Below, one piece after another: positions 26,131 to 34,269 of a stretch of 64,000 nucleotides of DNA. The stretch is from Aquabacterium olei (GTDB taxonomy: Bacteria; Pseudomonadota; Gammaproteobacteria; Burkholderiales; Burkholderiaceae_C): positions 186,001-250,000 of the forward strand of contig NZ_CP029211.1 of the NCBI RefSeq assembly GCF_003100395.1. The letters are read 5' to 3'. How positions within the stretch are numbered: the stretch's first letter is position 1; every line of letters begins with the position of its first letter. The translations under genes and the position numbers were made by a program. The notes beneath the pieces are model-generated. The model worked only from the letters and a program-made list of their open reading frames with translations. It had not been told where the DNA came from and did not search any database.

Positions 26131-27050
26131 GCCATGCTCCAGTTCATGCCCGGCTCACGGGCCGTTGCAAAGCCATCGGCCAGCGGCCCGGGCAGCCGAA
26201 GGCCGCGCAACACGCGCTCGGCCTCCTGCGCGGCCAGATCGCCAGCCACCAACGCCTCGTACACAGCCATCACCAAGCGGAAGTCCTGCGAGCACGGTGA
26301 CAGCCGCAGCGCATCCACCCCCGCCGCGCGCAAGGCCGGCAGGTGGTGCACCAGACACTGCACGGCCCCGGACTGCGTCTGGATGCCATTGAGCGCAAGA
26401 AACACCTGGCCTTCTTGCGACTTCACCGTGCAGCCATCCGCGTCCTCGCGACAGATGAAGCCGCACTGATCCTTCTGCAGGTTGTGATGCCGCGCGGTGA
26501 AGCAGCGCGCCGACAGTGCAAGCGGCAGACGGCCGAAGGCCATCACCTCCACCGCGATGGCGTCGCGGTGGGCCTGTGCCACCGTCCGCACGCCGTCCAG
26601 ATCCAGCTCCACCGGGGCCAGCCAGCGGGTGGCCCCCATGTCACGGTATTCGGCCAGGGCCTCGCTGCTGTAGACGTTCACATGCGTGCCGATGGACCAG
26701 GGCCGCCCCGCGTGCCAGGCCAGCCGCACGGCCGCCGCGTCGTTGGCCTCGATCTGCACGTCCCCGCGCTCGACCGCCTGCCGCACCGCACGCAACTCCG
26801 CCTCGGTTTCGATCAGCGCGAGCGTGCCCAGCCACACCTGCTTGCCGGCCTGGGTCAGCTCCGCCGCTATGGCCATCCAGTCGCTCGGCTTCATGTCGCG
26901 ACGCCGAGAACACACCACCTCGCCGATGACGATGTCGCGCGCGGCGCTGTCGGCCACGTCGGCGTAGAACTGCAAAAGGGTATCGCGGCCCCAGTGGTAT
27001 TGCACTGGCCCGACCGTCAGGCTCAAGCTCATGTCGTGATCCGGTGTCAT
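26127..27050 (-). CDS. ubiV: Oxygen-independent ubiquinone hydroxylase subunit UbiV (U32 family)
   Basis: UbiU-UbiV form a complex with 4Fe-4S clusters that hydroxylates the ubiquinone ring without oxygen, using prephenate in E. coli. The four cluster cysteines are visible in GEVVCSRRR, SARCFTARH, KDQCGFICR. The ATG at 27048-27050 overlaps the ubiU stop as ATGA, which favours it. A second ATG at 27030-27032 (MSLSLTVGPVQY) matches the usual family start. The length of 307 aa is close to that of E. coli UbiV. Confidence 0.93.
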   Translation of the reverse strand: MTPDHDMSLSLTVGPVQYHWGRDTLLQFYADVADSAARDIVIGEVVCSRRRDMKPSDWMAIAAELTQAGKQVWLGTLALIETEAELRAVRQAVERGDVQIEANDAAAVRLAWHAGRPWSIGTHVNVYSSEALAEYRDMGATRWLAPVELDLDGVRTVAQAHRDAIAVEVMAFGRLPLALSARCFTARHHNLQKDQCGFICREDADGCTVKSQEGQVFLALNGIQTQSGAVQCLVHHLPALRAAGVDALRLSPCSQDFRLVMAVYEALVAGDLAAQEAERVLRGLRLPGPLADGFATAREPGMNWSMA

Positions 27051-28048
27051 TGCCATGGGCGGCTCAGCGCGCCCAACGTCGTCTGGCGGCCTTCCGAGAC
27101 CCGCTCCAGCGTCTGTCGCCATGCCGGCGCCACGTGGAAGCGGTCGAGACCCGCCATCGCCTGGTCGATGGCCTGGCGCCACACCTTGGTGACCTGCCCA
27201 ATGTAGGCCGCGCTGCGCTGCCGCCCTTCAATCTTGATGGCCGCCACGCCGGCCTGGATCAGCTCGGGCAACACATCGAGCGTGTTCAGGCTGGTGGGCT
27301 CCTCCAGCGCGTGGTCGAGCTGCCCCGCCACATCGAACCGTCCCTTGCACAGGGTGGGATAGGCCCGGTGCTCGCCGGGCTGGTAACGGTCGATCAGCAC
27401 GCCGCCCAGGCGCGCGTCGACACGGCCGCCCTGCTCTTCCCAACTCACCGCCTCTGCTGGCGAGCACACCCCGGCGTTGTTCGGCGAGCACCCCGTGGCG
27501 TAGGACGACAGCGCACAGCGGCCTTCCACCATCACGCACAGGCTGCCAAAGCCGAACACCTCGATCTCGACCGGCGACTGGCGCACCACGTGCGCCACCT
27601 GCGAGAGTGTCAGCACCCGGGGCAGCACGGCACGCTGGATGCCATAGCGCTCGTGGTACAGCGCGATCGCCTCATGGTTGGTGGCCGAGCCCTGCACCGA
27701 GAGGTGCAGGCGCAGTTCGGGGTGATGGCGCCTCGCATAGGCCATCACCGCCACATCGGCCACGATCAGGGCGTCGACGCCGGCCTCGGCAGCCGCGTCC
27801 ACGGCGCGAAACCAGCCTGCCGGGTCGGACGCCAGCGCCTGCGTGTTGATCGCCATCAGCACCTTGCGGCTCAGCTTGTGAGCCTGTTGCACGGCGGCCT
27901 TCAGTTCGGTGGGGGAAAAGTTGAGCCCGGCAAAGTTGCGGGCATTGGTGGCATCGCGCAGGCCGAGGTAGACCGCATCGGCACCGGCTTCCAGTGCGAC
28001 GTCGAGCGCGCGCGGTGAACCGGCCGGACAGACCAGTTCGGGCTTCAT
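27047..28048 (-). CDS. ubiU: Oxygen-independent ubiquinone hydroxylase subunit UbiU (U32 family)
   Basis: The start is taken at ATG 28046-28048 (MKPELVCPAGSPRAL); an ATG four codons upstream is possible. The U32 signatures are clear: GADAVYLGLRDATNARNFAG and VFGFGSLCVMVEGRC. The cluster cysteines are the one in LCVMVEGRC plus ATGCSPNNAGVC and PTLCKGRF. At 333 aa it matches the family. It is first in the leftward ubiU-ubiV-ubiT operon, next to nitrate respiration genes that need quinone without oxygen. Confidence 0.94.
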   Translation of the reverse strand: MKPELVCPAGSPRALDVALEAGADAVYLGLRDATNARNFAGLNFSPTELKAAVQQAHKLSRKVLMAINTQALASDPAGWFRAVDAAAEAGVDALIVADVAVMAYARRHHPELRLHLSVQGSATNHEAIALYHERYGIQRAVLPRVLTLSQVAHVVRQSPVEIEVFGFGSLCVMVEGRCALSSYATGCSPNNAGVCSPAEAVSWEEQGGRVDARLGGVLIDRYQPGEHRAYPTLCKGRFDVAGQLDHALEEPTSLNTLDVLPELIQAGVAAIKIEGRQRSAAYIGQVTKVWRQAIDQAMAGLDRFHVAPAWRQTLERVSEGRQTTLGALSRPWQ

Positions 28049-28096
28049 GACTGCATCCATGGAGGCGCACTCTAGGCACCCCCTGGCAGCAGGGCT

Positions 28097-28110
28097 TTGC
28101 GCAGGGTCAA
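28097..28110 (-). promoter_or_regulatory. Weak FNR-like site upstream of ubiU
   Basis: TTGCGCAGGGTCAA matches the FNR-type consensus at about seven of ten defined bases (TTG...TCAA halves with correct spacing). It is 49 bases before the chosen ubiU start, a sensible position for an anaerobic activator. With three mismatches it could be chance. Confidence 0.25.
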
Positions 28111-28146
28111 CCTGCAGCGGTGACGTTGCCTCGGCCCGTCAATGCC

Positions 28147-29496
28147 TCAGCCGGCCAGGCGTCGGGCCGCATCCTGCAGGCCGTCGAGGATGGTGTCAGC
28201 CACCTGCGCAGGAAATCCAGCCGGCAGCTTCGCCTGCACGGCCGCCACCACCGCCGGCGTGCGGGTCACCACCGCGTCGATCAGATGCGACACTTCACGG
28301 CCTTCCTCGGTCAGCACCCCGTGCCGCGTGCCGAGCGCCACCCAGTGGCGACGCAGGATGTCGCGCCGATGCCAATGGGCGTTGCGCGCGCGCACCGCCA
28401 TGGCCATCCGGGCGCGCAGCGGCGCGATCTGCCCCGGGCCACCGCCCAGCACCGGATAGGCCGATAGCACGTCGTACAGCGGCGTCAGCTGGTAGCGGCC
28501 GCCCGGGCGAAGAAACAGGCTGAAGTTCTTGGCATGCCCATCGGGGGCGCACAGCATCCAGAAGAGCAGCTGCGCCAGAAAGAAAGTGCGCCGATCGAGC
28601 TCCCGGTTCATCGATCCATCCAGCACATCGAGGATGCGGTCGATGCCGGGCCCGCCGTCGGCCTCGTACTTCGCCTCGGGGGGCACGCCGGTGGCCTGGC
28701 ACAGGTCCTCCTGCGGCAGACGCAGAAGCCGGCGGTCTCCGGCCGGCGACGTCCACCAGGCCCGGTCGAAGCGCTCGACCACCAGCACCTTGAACTCCTC
28801 GAACTGCGCCGGCTGACACGCGGCCACCGGCACGCCAAAGGCCTGAAGAATCAGGGCGCACAACCACTCGTTTTCCACCGAGTGGCGCATGTCCAGGCGC
28901 ATGCCACCGATCAGTCCCAAAGGCAGCTTGAAGATGTGCGTGGTGGGCGTGTGGCCGCGTGGCAGGCACCACCGTCCGTCATGCCACAGCAGGGCCGTCT
29001 TCTCCTGCGCACCGGCAATCGAGATGCGGAAGTCGTCGGCCTCGCCTGACCATCCCAGCGGCCGCGAGGTGGTGGCACTGCGCAGCACCTGCGCGACCCG
29101 GGCTTCCGTCAACGCTTCGGCCTGTAATGGCGCCACCCCGGCGGCCGGGGTGCCTTCCGGCAGGATCTCCAGGGCGCCCACGCAGTCGCGCCCCACCTCG
29201 GCCAGCAAGGCAAACGCTTCGGTGGAGCCGACCTGAAATCGGTGCGCCATGCGCTCGCGGATGTCCTTGCTGTCGGGCAGCAGGTTCTCGAAGTAGGCGC
29301 GCACGGCCGGGCCACGGTGCGGGGCGTTCCCCGGGGTGAAGGGCAGCGACAGTGAAAGCGGTCGCCCCTGCGACGAGGCCATCCAGGCGGGGTCGTACTG
29401 CAGCGTGTCCGGCGCGTTCGGGGACACGCGCCAGACCCCGACGCGCTCGCCGTTCATCCAGAGGCCAAGCGTGCGGGTGTGCGAGAGACGGCCCAT
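28147..29496 (-). CDS. hipA: HipA family toxin Ser/Thr kinase
   Basis: The 449-residue protein follows the HipA plan. The N-terminal HipA_N region contains GLWMNGERVGVWR, LPFTPGN and AYFENLLPD. The kinase core contains FRISIAGAQEKTALL, the catalytic loop CAPDGHAKNFSLF (Asp near 319) and the metal-binding TPLYDVLSAYP. HipA toxins phosphorylate translation factors such as glutamyl-tRNA synthetase and cause growth arrest. Motifs look intact, so the enzyme is probably active. It starts four bases after hipB, forming a standard hipBA pair. It lies between the ubi and ars clusters, a typical position for a mobile accessory module. Confidence 0.92.
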   Translation of the reverse strand: MGRLSHTRTLGLWMNGERVGVWRVSPNAPDTLQYDPAWMASSQGRPLSLSLPFTPGNAPHRGPAVRAYFENLLPDSKDIRERMAHRFQVGSTEAFALLAEVGRDCVGALEILPEGTPAAGVAPLQAEALTEARVAQVLRSATTSRPLGWSGEADDFRISIAGAQEKTALLWHDGRWCLPRGHTPTTHIFKLPLGLIGGMRLDMRHSVENEWLCALILQAFGVPVAACQPAQFEEFKVLVVERFDRAWWTSPAGDRRLLRLPQEDLCQATGVPPEAKYEADGGPGIDRILDVLDGSMNRELDRRTFFLAQLLFWMLCAPDGHAKNFSLFLRPGGRYQLTPLYDVLSAYPVLGGGPGQIAPLRARMAMAVRARNAHWHRRDILRRHWVALGTRHGVLTEEGREVSHLIDAVVTRTPAVVAAVQAKLPAGFPAQVADTILDGLQDAARRLAG

Positions 29497-29499
29497 GGC

Positions 29500-29769
29500 T
29501 TACCAGACCGGCTTGTCGGTGCCGGTGTCCGAATGAGCCGGCGCGGCCTGCACCGGCTGGGCCAGCACCACTTCCACGCCGAGGATGTGCAGCAGCTTGA
29601 GCAGCCTCGCCGCCCCCACCTTGTCGGCATTGCGCTCCATGGCGGAGTACGTTTGCTGTGACACGCCCAGGCGCAGTGCCACCTCACGCTGCGTGAGACC
29701 GGCTGCCTTGCGAAAGGCCTGCAGCAAGGGCGGCAACTGGGCCGCGGTGCGGAGGGGGAACTGGGGCAT
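29500..29769 (-). CDS. hipB: HipB family antitoxin (XRE helix-turn-helix)
   Basis: I take the ATG at 29767-29769 (MPQFPLRTAAQLPPLL). The same frame is open further upstream, but that would run through the operator. The 89-residue protein is a Cro/C1-type DNA-binding domain: GLTQREVALRLGVSQQTYSAMERN. It should neutralise HipA and repress the operon through the inverted repeat just upstream. The C-terminal tail is a disordered-looking stretch rich in Ala, Pro and Thr and ends in Trp. Confidence 0.9.
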   Translation of the reverse strand: MPQFPLRTAAQLPPLLQAFRKAAGLTQREVALRLGVSQQTYSAMERNADKVGAARLLKLLHILGVEVVLAQPVQAAPAHSDTGTDKPVW

Positions 29770-29787
29770 GGCGGACACAGCTTTGGA

Positions 29788-29835
29788 TTTGTATTTCGAT
29801 ATTACAGCCTGCGATACGTAAAACGCAAATACAAA
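29788..29835 (-). promoter_or_regulatory. Inverted repeat upstream of hipB, candidate HipB operator
   Basis: TTTGTATTT (29788-29796) and AAATACAAA (29827-29835) are perfect 9-bp inverted arms, 30 bases apart and 19 bases upstream of the hipB start. The segment is AT-rich against the GC-rich surroundings and includes possible promoter elements. HipB dimers bind paired inverted sites of this sort, so autoregulation is likely. Confidence 0.6.
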
Positions 29836-29874
29836 CCGCAACCTGTACACGTGCCACGGCCGAACCGAACCGGC

Positions 29875-29908
29875 TTGACAGCTTCATCAATTCAATTATT
29901 ATTGAATT
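29875..29908 (+). promoter_or_regulatory. arsR promoter with overlapping ArsR operator, apparently leaderless
   Basis: A perfect -35 TTGACA (29875-29880), a 16-base spacer and a TATTAT -10 (29897-29902) precede the arsR ATG at 29909. A perfect palindrome, AATTCAAT-TATT-ATTGAATT (29889-29908), covers the -10 and ends at the base before the ATG. Transcription would start about at the ATG itself, and there is no room for a ribosome binding site. This suggests a leaderless mRNA repressed by ArsR. Confidence 0.7.
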
Positions 29909-30259
29909 ATGGAAGAGAAAGACGTCATCAAGTCCCTGGCCGCCCTGGCTCAGCCCATCCGCCTGCGCGTCTTCCGCGCCCTGGTGGTGGCCGGCCCGGA
30001 TGGCCTGACCCCCGGCGCCCTGACCGAACAGCTCGATGTGCCCGCCACGTCGCTGTCCTTCCATCTCAAGGAATTGACCCATGCCGGGTTGATCTTCCAG
30101 GAACGCGATGGGCGTCACCTCATCTACCGCGCCGCGTTCGAGCACATGACCGACCTGCTGGGCTACCTGACCGAGCACTGCTGCCAGGGCCAGTCATGCA
30201 GCGCCACCGACCTTCCCACCGCAAGCAAGCAGTCACCGCGCGCTTGTTCCCCCTGCTGA
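29909..30259 (+). CDS. arsR: ArsR-family arsenite-responsive repressor
   Basis: The 116-residue winged-helix protein (QLDVPATSLSFHLKELTHAGLI) heads the arsenic operon. The classic CVC motif of the DNA-binding helix is absent. Instead a C-terminal group, Cys91-Cys92 and Cys97 (HCCQGQSC), resembles the As(III) site described for the Acidithiobacillus ferrooxidans type of ArsR. A second pair of cysteines ends the protein (RACSPC). The ATG abuts the operator, and no ribosome binding site is seen. Confidence 0.92.
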   Translation: MEEKDVIKSLAALAQPIRLRVFRALVVAGPDGLTPGALTEQLDVPATSLSFHLKELTHAGLIFQERDGRHLIYRAAFEHMTDLLGYLTEHCCQGQSCSATDLPTASKQSPRACSPC

Positions 30260-30271
30260 CAGGAGTCCGCC

Positions 30272-30775
30272 ATGAAGCGCTTTCACGTTCACATCCACGT
30301 CGAAGACCTGGCTCGCAACATCGACTTCTATTCGAAGATGTTCGGCGTCCAGCCCGCGCGGGTCGAATCCGACTACGCCAAATGGATGCTGGAAGAGCCG
30401 GCCGTGAACTTCGCCATTTCCACGCGTGGTCAGGGCCACGTGGGGCTGGACCACCTTGGCATCCAGGTGGACGACGAAGCCGACCTGGCCACACTCAAGA
30501 CTCAGGCCCAGGCGGCCGACCTCACCCTGATCGACGAGGGCGCCACCACCTGCTGCTACGCCCGCAGCGACAAGCACTGGGTACTCGACCCACAAGGCCT
30601 GCCCTGGGAGCACTTCCGTACCCTGGGCAGCATCCCGACCTTCCGCGCGTCCCCGGACCTGGCCCAGCCGGCCTCGGCCACCGCCAGCGCCGAAGCCGGC
30701 GCCTGCTGCACCCCCGTGAAACGGACCCAGCCCTTCCCCATTCCTGTCAAGCAAGCCGGCTCCGCTTGCTGCTGA
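30272..30775 (+). CDS. arsI: ArsI/CadI-type glyoxalase-fold metalloenzyme (organoarsenical lyase)
   Basis: The 167-residue protein has a vicinal-oxygen-chelate fold (MKRFHVHIHVEDLARNIDFY). The vicinal Cys94-Cys95 pair (GATTCCYAR), His61 and Glu113 (PWEHF) correspond to the trivalent organoarsenical and iron sites of ArsI, which cleaves the carbon-arsenic bond of methyl- and phenylarsenite. A 45-residue C-terminal extension carries two further CC pairs (GACCTP and GSACC), possibly extra metalloid ligands. It lies 12 bases after arsR. CadI-like cadmium proteins are close relatives, so substrate is inferred from context. Confidence 0.85.
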   Translation: MKRFHVHIHVEDLARNIDFYSKMFGVQPARVESDYAKWMLEEPAVNFAISTRGQGHVGLDHLGIQVDDEADLATLKTQAQAADLTLIDEGATTCCYARSDKHWVLDPQGLPWEHFRTLGSIPTFRASPDLAQPASATASAEAGACCTPVKRTQPFPIPVKQAGSACC

Positions 30776-30784
30776 GGCGCCCTC

Positions 30785-31279
30785 ATGACCGACTCGCTGC
30801 ACCACGTCCTGTTCGTCTGCACAGGCAACTCCGCCCGTTCCATCATCGCCGAGGGCCTGCTCAACAAGCTGGGCTCAGGCCGCTTCCACGCGTGGTCCGC
30901 AGGCAGCCAGCCCAAAGGCGCCGTGCATCCCCTTGCGATCGACGTGCTGGCGCGCCTGGGAATGCCTCAGACCCACTTTCGCAGCAAAAGCTGGGACGAG
31001 TTCGCGCAGCCTGGCGCACCCAGGCTGGACTTCGTCTTCACCGTCTGCGACAACGCGGCGGGCGAAGTCTGCCCCGTGTGGCCCGGTCAACCGGTTACCG
31101 CGCACTGGGGGGTTCCCGACCCGGCGGCCGTCGAGGGCAGCCCGGAGCGGCAGAAGCAGGCCTTCACCGACGTCGCCCACATCCTGAAACGGCGCATCGA
31201 GCTGATGCTGTCCCTGCCGGAGCCGAGCCTCACCTCGCTTTCCATCCAGTCCCAACTCAACGCCATCGGCAAGCTCTGA
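30785..31279 (+). CDS. arsC: Arsenate reductase, low-molecular-weight phosphatase type (first copy)
   Basis: This 164-residue protein has the CX5R catalytic loop near the N-terminus (LFVCTGNSARS). The FRSKSWDEF motif and further cysteines in FTVCDNAAGEVCPVW support reduction of arsenate to arsenite through a Cys cascade. It is 9 bases after arsI and 6 before the second arsC. The two paralogues are clearly diverged. Confidence 0.92.
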   Translation: MTDSLHHVLFVCTGNSARSIIAEGLLNKLGSGRFHAWSAGSQPKGAVHPLAIDVLARLGMPQTHFRSKSWDEFAQPGAPRLDFVFTVCDNAAGEVCPVWPGQPVTAHWGVPDPAAVEGSPERQKQAFTDVAHILKRRIELMLSLPEPSLTSLSIQSQLNAIGKL

Positions 31280-31285
31280 TCCGCC

Positions 31286-31789
31286 ATGACCGTCCACGTC
31301 CTGATCCTGTGCACGCACAACTCGGCACGCAGCGTCCTCTCCGAGGGCATGCTCAACCACCTGGCCCGCTCTCTGGGCAAGGATGTCCAGGCCCACAGTG
31401 CCGGCAGCGCGCCCCGCGGCCGCCTCAATCCGTTCGCGCTCGAGGCCCTGAACAACGCCGGCATCGACACGTCGGCCTACCGCAGCAAGAGCTGGGATGA
31501 ATTCACCGGGCCGGACGCCCCGCCGCTGTCCATCGTCATCACGGTGTGCGACAGCGCCGCGGCGGAGGCCTGCCCCGTCTTCTTCGGGGGCCATGGCCAG
31601 CCAGTGAAAGTGCACTGGGGCTACCCCGACCCCTCGAATGCCGAGGGGGGCGACGAGGGCAAGCGTCGGGCTTTCGAGCTCACGCGTCAGGCCATCGGCT
31701 ACAGGATGCTGCAACTGCTGGCCCTGCCGCTCGACACGATGGACAAGTCCGAACTGGCTGACGCCCTGTCCGCCATCGCGCGCAGTTGA
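31286..31789 (+). CDS. arsC: Arsenate reductase, low-molecular-weight phosphatase type (second copy)
   Basis: The 167-residue paralogue has CX5R as LILCTHNSARS, then YRSKSWDEF and VCDSAAAEACPVFFGG. It differs from the first copy throughout, so this is an old paralogue pair rather than a recent duplication. Retaining both may widen reductant or substrate range. It ends 10 bases before acr3. Confidence 0.92.
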   Translation: MTVHVLILCTHNSARSVLSEGMLNHLARSLGKDVQAHSAGSAPRGRLNPFALEALNNAGIDTSAYRSKSWDEFTGPDAPPLSIVITVCDSAAAEACPVFFGGHGQPVKVHWGYPDPSNAEGGDEGKRRAFELTRQAIGYRMLQLLALPLDTMDKSELADALSAIARS

Positions 31790-31799
31790 GGTGGCCGCC

Positions 31800-32831
31800 A
31801 TGAGCATTTTCGAGCGCTACCTCACGGTCTGGGTCTTCCTCTGCATCGTCGTGGGCATTGCCCTGGGCCAGTTCATCCCGGCCCCCTTTCACGCCATCGG
31901 CCGCATGGAGGTGGCGCAGGTCAACCTGCCGGTGGGCCTGCTGATCTGGGTGATGGTCATCCCCATGCTCATCAAGGTCGACTTCGCCAGCCTGTCGCAG
32001 GTGAAGGCGCACTGGAAGGGCATCGGCGTCACGCTGTTCGTCAACTGGGCCGTCAAGCCCTTCTCCATGGCCTTTCTGGGCTGGCTGTTCGTACGCCAGG
32101 TGTTCGCACCCTGGCTGCCCGCCGAGCAACTCGACAGCTACATCGCCGGCCTGATCCTGCTGGCGGCCGCGCCCTGCACGGCCATGGTGTTCGTCTGGAG
32201 CCGTCTGACGAACGGCCACCCCCTGTTCACGCTGAGCCAGGTCGCACTCAACGACACCATCATGGTGTTCGCCTTCGCGCCCATCGTGGGGCTGCTGCTG
32301 GGCCTGTCTGCCATCACCGTGCCGTGGGACACCCTGATCACCTCGGTGGTGCTGTACATCGTGATCCCGGTCATTCTGGCGCAACTCATCCGCAGGGCCT
32401 TGCTCGCCCGCGGGCCCGCCGCATTCGAGGCCACCCTGGCGAAGATCGGCCCCTGGTCCATCTCGGCCCTGCTGGCCACCCTGGTGCTGCTGTTTGCCTT
32501 CCAGGGCCAGGCCATCATCGAGCAGCCACTCGTCATCGCCATGCTGGCCGTGCCCATCCTGATTCAGGTGGCCTTCAATTCGGCGCTGGCCTACTGGCTC
32601 AATCGCCAGGTGGGCGAATCGCACAGCGTGGCCTGCCCTTCGGCCTTGATCGGCGCCAGCAACTTCTTCGAGCTGGCCGTGGCCGCCGCCATCAGCCTGT
32701 TCGGCTTCCAGTCGGGTGCGGCGCTGGCCACGGTCGTTGGCGTGCTGATCGAAGTGCCGGTGATGCTGCTGGTGGTGCGGCTTGTGAACCAGAGCAAGGG
32801 CTGGTACGAGCGGGGGGCGGCTCGGGCGTGA
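31800..32831 (+). CDS. acr3: Arsenite efflux permease Acr3 (BART superfamily)
   Basis: I take the ATG at 31800 (MSIFERYLTVWVFLC), although the same frame is open upstream through arsC. The 343-residue protein has about ten membrane helices. It carries the Acr3 signature APCTAMVFVWSRLTNG, whose Cys is essential for arsenite transport in studied Acr3 proteins, and GASNFFELAVA in the second half. It exports the arsenite made by the two ArsC enzymes and ends the operon. Confidence 0.95.
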   Translation: MSIFERYLTVWVFLCIVVGIALGQFIPAPFHAIGRMEVAQVNLPVGLLIWVMVIPMLIKVDFASLSQVKAHWKGIGVTLFVNWAVKPFSMAFLGWLFVRQVFAPWLPAEQLDSYIAGLILLAAAPCTAMVFVWSRLTNGHPLFTLSQVALNDTIMVFAFAPIVGLLLGLSAITVPWDTLITSVVLYIVIPVILAQLIRRALLARGPAAFEATLAKIGPWSISALLATLVLLFAFQGQAIIEQPLVIAMLAVPILIQVAFNSALAYWLNRQVGESHSVACPSALIGASNFFELAVAAAISLFGFQSGAALATVVGVLIEVPVMLLVVRLVNQSKGWYERGAARA

Positions 32832-32846
32832 CGCCCCGGCAGGCGC

Positions 32847-33470
32847 TCAACGATGGGCGTTGGCCAGCGCCACCCCGAAGGCCACGAACACGCCGCCGGT
32901 CACCCGGTTGAACCAGCTCGCGTGGTTGCTCAACCAGGGGGCAATGCGCTGGGCCAGCGCCGCCAACATGGCTTCGTACAGCACCTCGACGACCACGAAC
33001 GTGCCGCCAAACACGGCCAGCTGCGTCCAGAACGACACGCCGGGCACGATGAACTGCGGCAGGAACGCGGCGAAGAACACGATGCCCTTGGGGTTGGACA
33101 CGGCCACCAGAAAGCCCTGCAGGAAAAGCCTGAACGCCGATGCGGTGGGCATGTTTTCACCATCGGCCGCCACGGTGATGGGTTGTGCGGGTGCCATCCA
33201 CAGGCGCAAGCCCAGGTAGGCCAGGTACGCGGCGCCCAGCATCTTGGCCATCAGGAAGCCGCGCTCGGATGCGGCCAGCAGCGCCCCCATGCCGGCCAGC
33301 GACACGGCGATCAGCACCAGAAAGCCCAGCGCACCGCCGAGCACCGTGAACAGCGTGCGCTGCAGGCCGAAGCGCGCGCCATGCGTCAGGGCCAGCAGCC
33401 CATTGGGCCCCGGCGCAAAAGACAGCCCCACGGCCGCCACAAGGTAAACCAACCAGAGTTCGAAGGACAC
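32847..33470 (-). CDS. LysE/RhtB family amino-acid exporter
   Basis: I favour the GTG at 33468-33470 (MSFELWLVYLVAAVGLS), with GGAG six bases upstream. A GTG four codons earlier is possible. The protein of about 207 residues has six hydrophobic segments and the LysE/RhtB start signature LSFAPGPNGLLALTHG, plus NPKGIVFFAAFLPQF in the middle. The exported substrate (threonine, homoserine lactone or another amino acid) cannot be told. It is convergent with acr3. Confidence 0.88.
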   Translation of the reverse strand: MSFELWLVYLVAAVGLSFAPGPNGLLALTHGARFGLQRTLFTVLGGALGFLVLIAVSLAGMGALLAASERGFLMAKMLGAAYLAYLGLRLWMAPAQPITVAADGENMPTASAFRLFLQGFLVAVSNPKGIVFFAAFLPQFIVPGVSFWTQLAVFGGTFVVVEVLYEAMLAALAQRIAPWLSNHASWFNRVTGGVFVAFGVALANAHR

Positions 33471-33516
33471 GACTCGCTCCACAGTGCAGCGGTCACTGTA
33501 GCGCAGGGCGGGACAA

Positions 33517-34269
33517 TCAGGTGCCGCGCAGCTGCACGGTGAGCCCGGGCCGCGGGAGACGACTCACCAGGGCCGCGGGCGGCGTCTGCCAACCCGCACC
33601 CAGCGCCCCCTGCTTGTCTGGCGTCGGGCGATAGCCTTGCAACATCCATGTGCGTGCACCTGCCTCGGCCAGTTCATCCGCCAGCCGCATGAGCGCCCCA
33701 TCGGGCAACAGCGCGGGGTGCCATGTGGTGCGTAACTCATGGGGCTTGCCACTGGCCAGCACCCGATGCAGGCTGTCCCGCACCGGCTCTCCGCTGCCGG
33801 GTACAGCCGTCACCGCCTCGTAGTCGTCGAAGGCGGTCTTCACGTCCAGCGCCACCCAGTCCACCAAGGGCAGACAACGGGCGAGTCGCTCCGGGTACAG
33901 CCCCGCCGTGTGCAGACCGACCTCAAAGCCCAGATCCCGCACCTGCCGGATCGCGTGGGGCAAGGCCGCATCCAGCGTGGGTTCGCCGCCGCTGAACACG
34001 ACGCCATCAAGCAGCCCCACGCGCTGCACCAGCGTGTCCAGCACCCGATGCCATCGGGTCGCATCGGCCGCGGGCCGCGCCTGCAGATCCGGGTTGTGGC
34101 AATAGCGGCAGCGCCACGGGCAGCCCTGCACGAACACGACGGCCGCCAGCTTGCCGGGCCAGTCGGTCGTGCTCAGCGGCGTGAACCCGCCGACAGCCAG
34201 GCAACCGGGCACGCGCGGCTCAGGCGCGAACGGCTTCGCGGTCAGGCTCGATGAAGTAGCGCCGTTCAT
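33517..34269 (-). CDS. nrdG: Anaerobic ribonucleotide reductase activase NrdG (radical SAM)
   Basis: NrdG makes the glycyl radical on NrdD. The radical-SAM cluster motif is CPWRCRYCHNP, preceded by FTPLSTTDWPGKLAAVVFVQG, and GGEP-type FSGGEPTL follows. Its 250 residues exceed E. coli NrdG and resemble the NrdG2-style activases. The ATG at 34267-34269 lies 50 bases inside the small nrdD reading frame; a GTG at 34210-34212 is an alternative start. It is the last gene of the leftward nrdD-nrdD'-nrdG group. Confidence 0.9.
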   Translation of the reverse strand: MNGATSSSLTAKPFAPEPRVPGCLAVGGFTPLSTTDWPGKLAAVVFVQGCPWRCRYCHNPDLQARPAADATRWHRVLDTLVQRVGLLDGVVFSGGEPTLDAALPHAIRQVRDLGFEVGLHTAGLYPERLARCLPLVDWVALDVKTAFDDYEAVTAVPGSGEPVRDSLHRVLASGKPHELRTTWHPALLPDGALMRLADELAEAGARTWMLQGYRPTPDKQGALGAGWQTPPAALVSRLPRPGLTVQLRGT

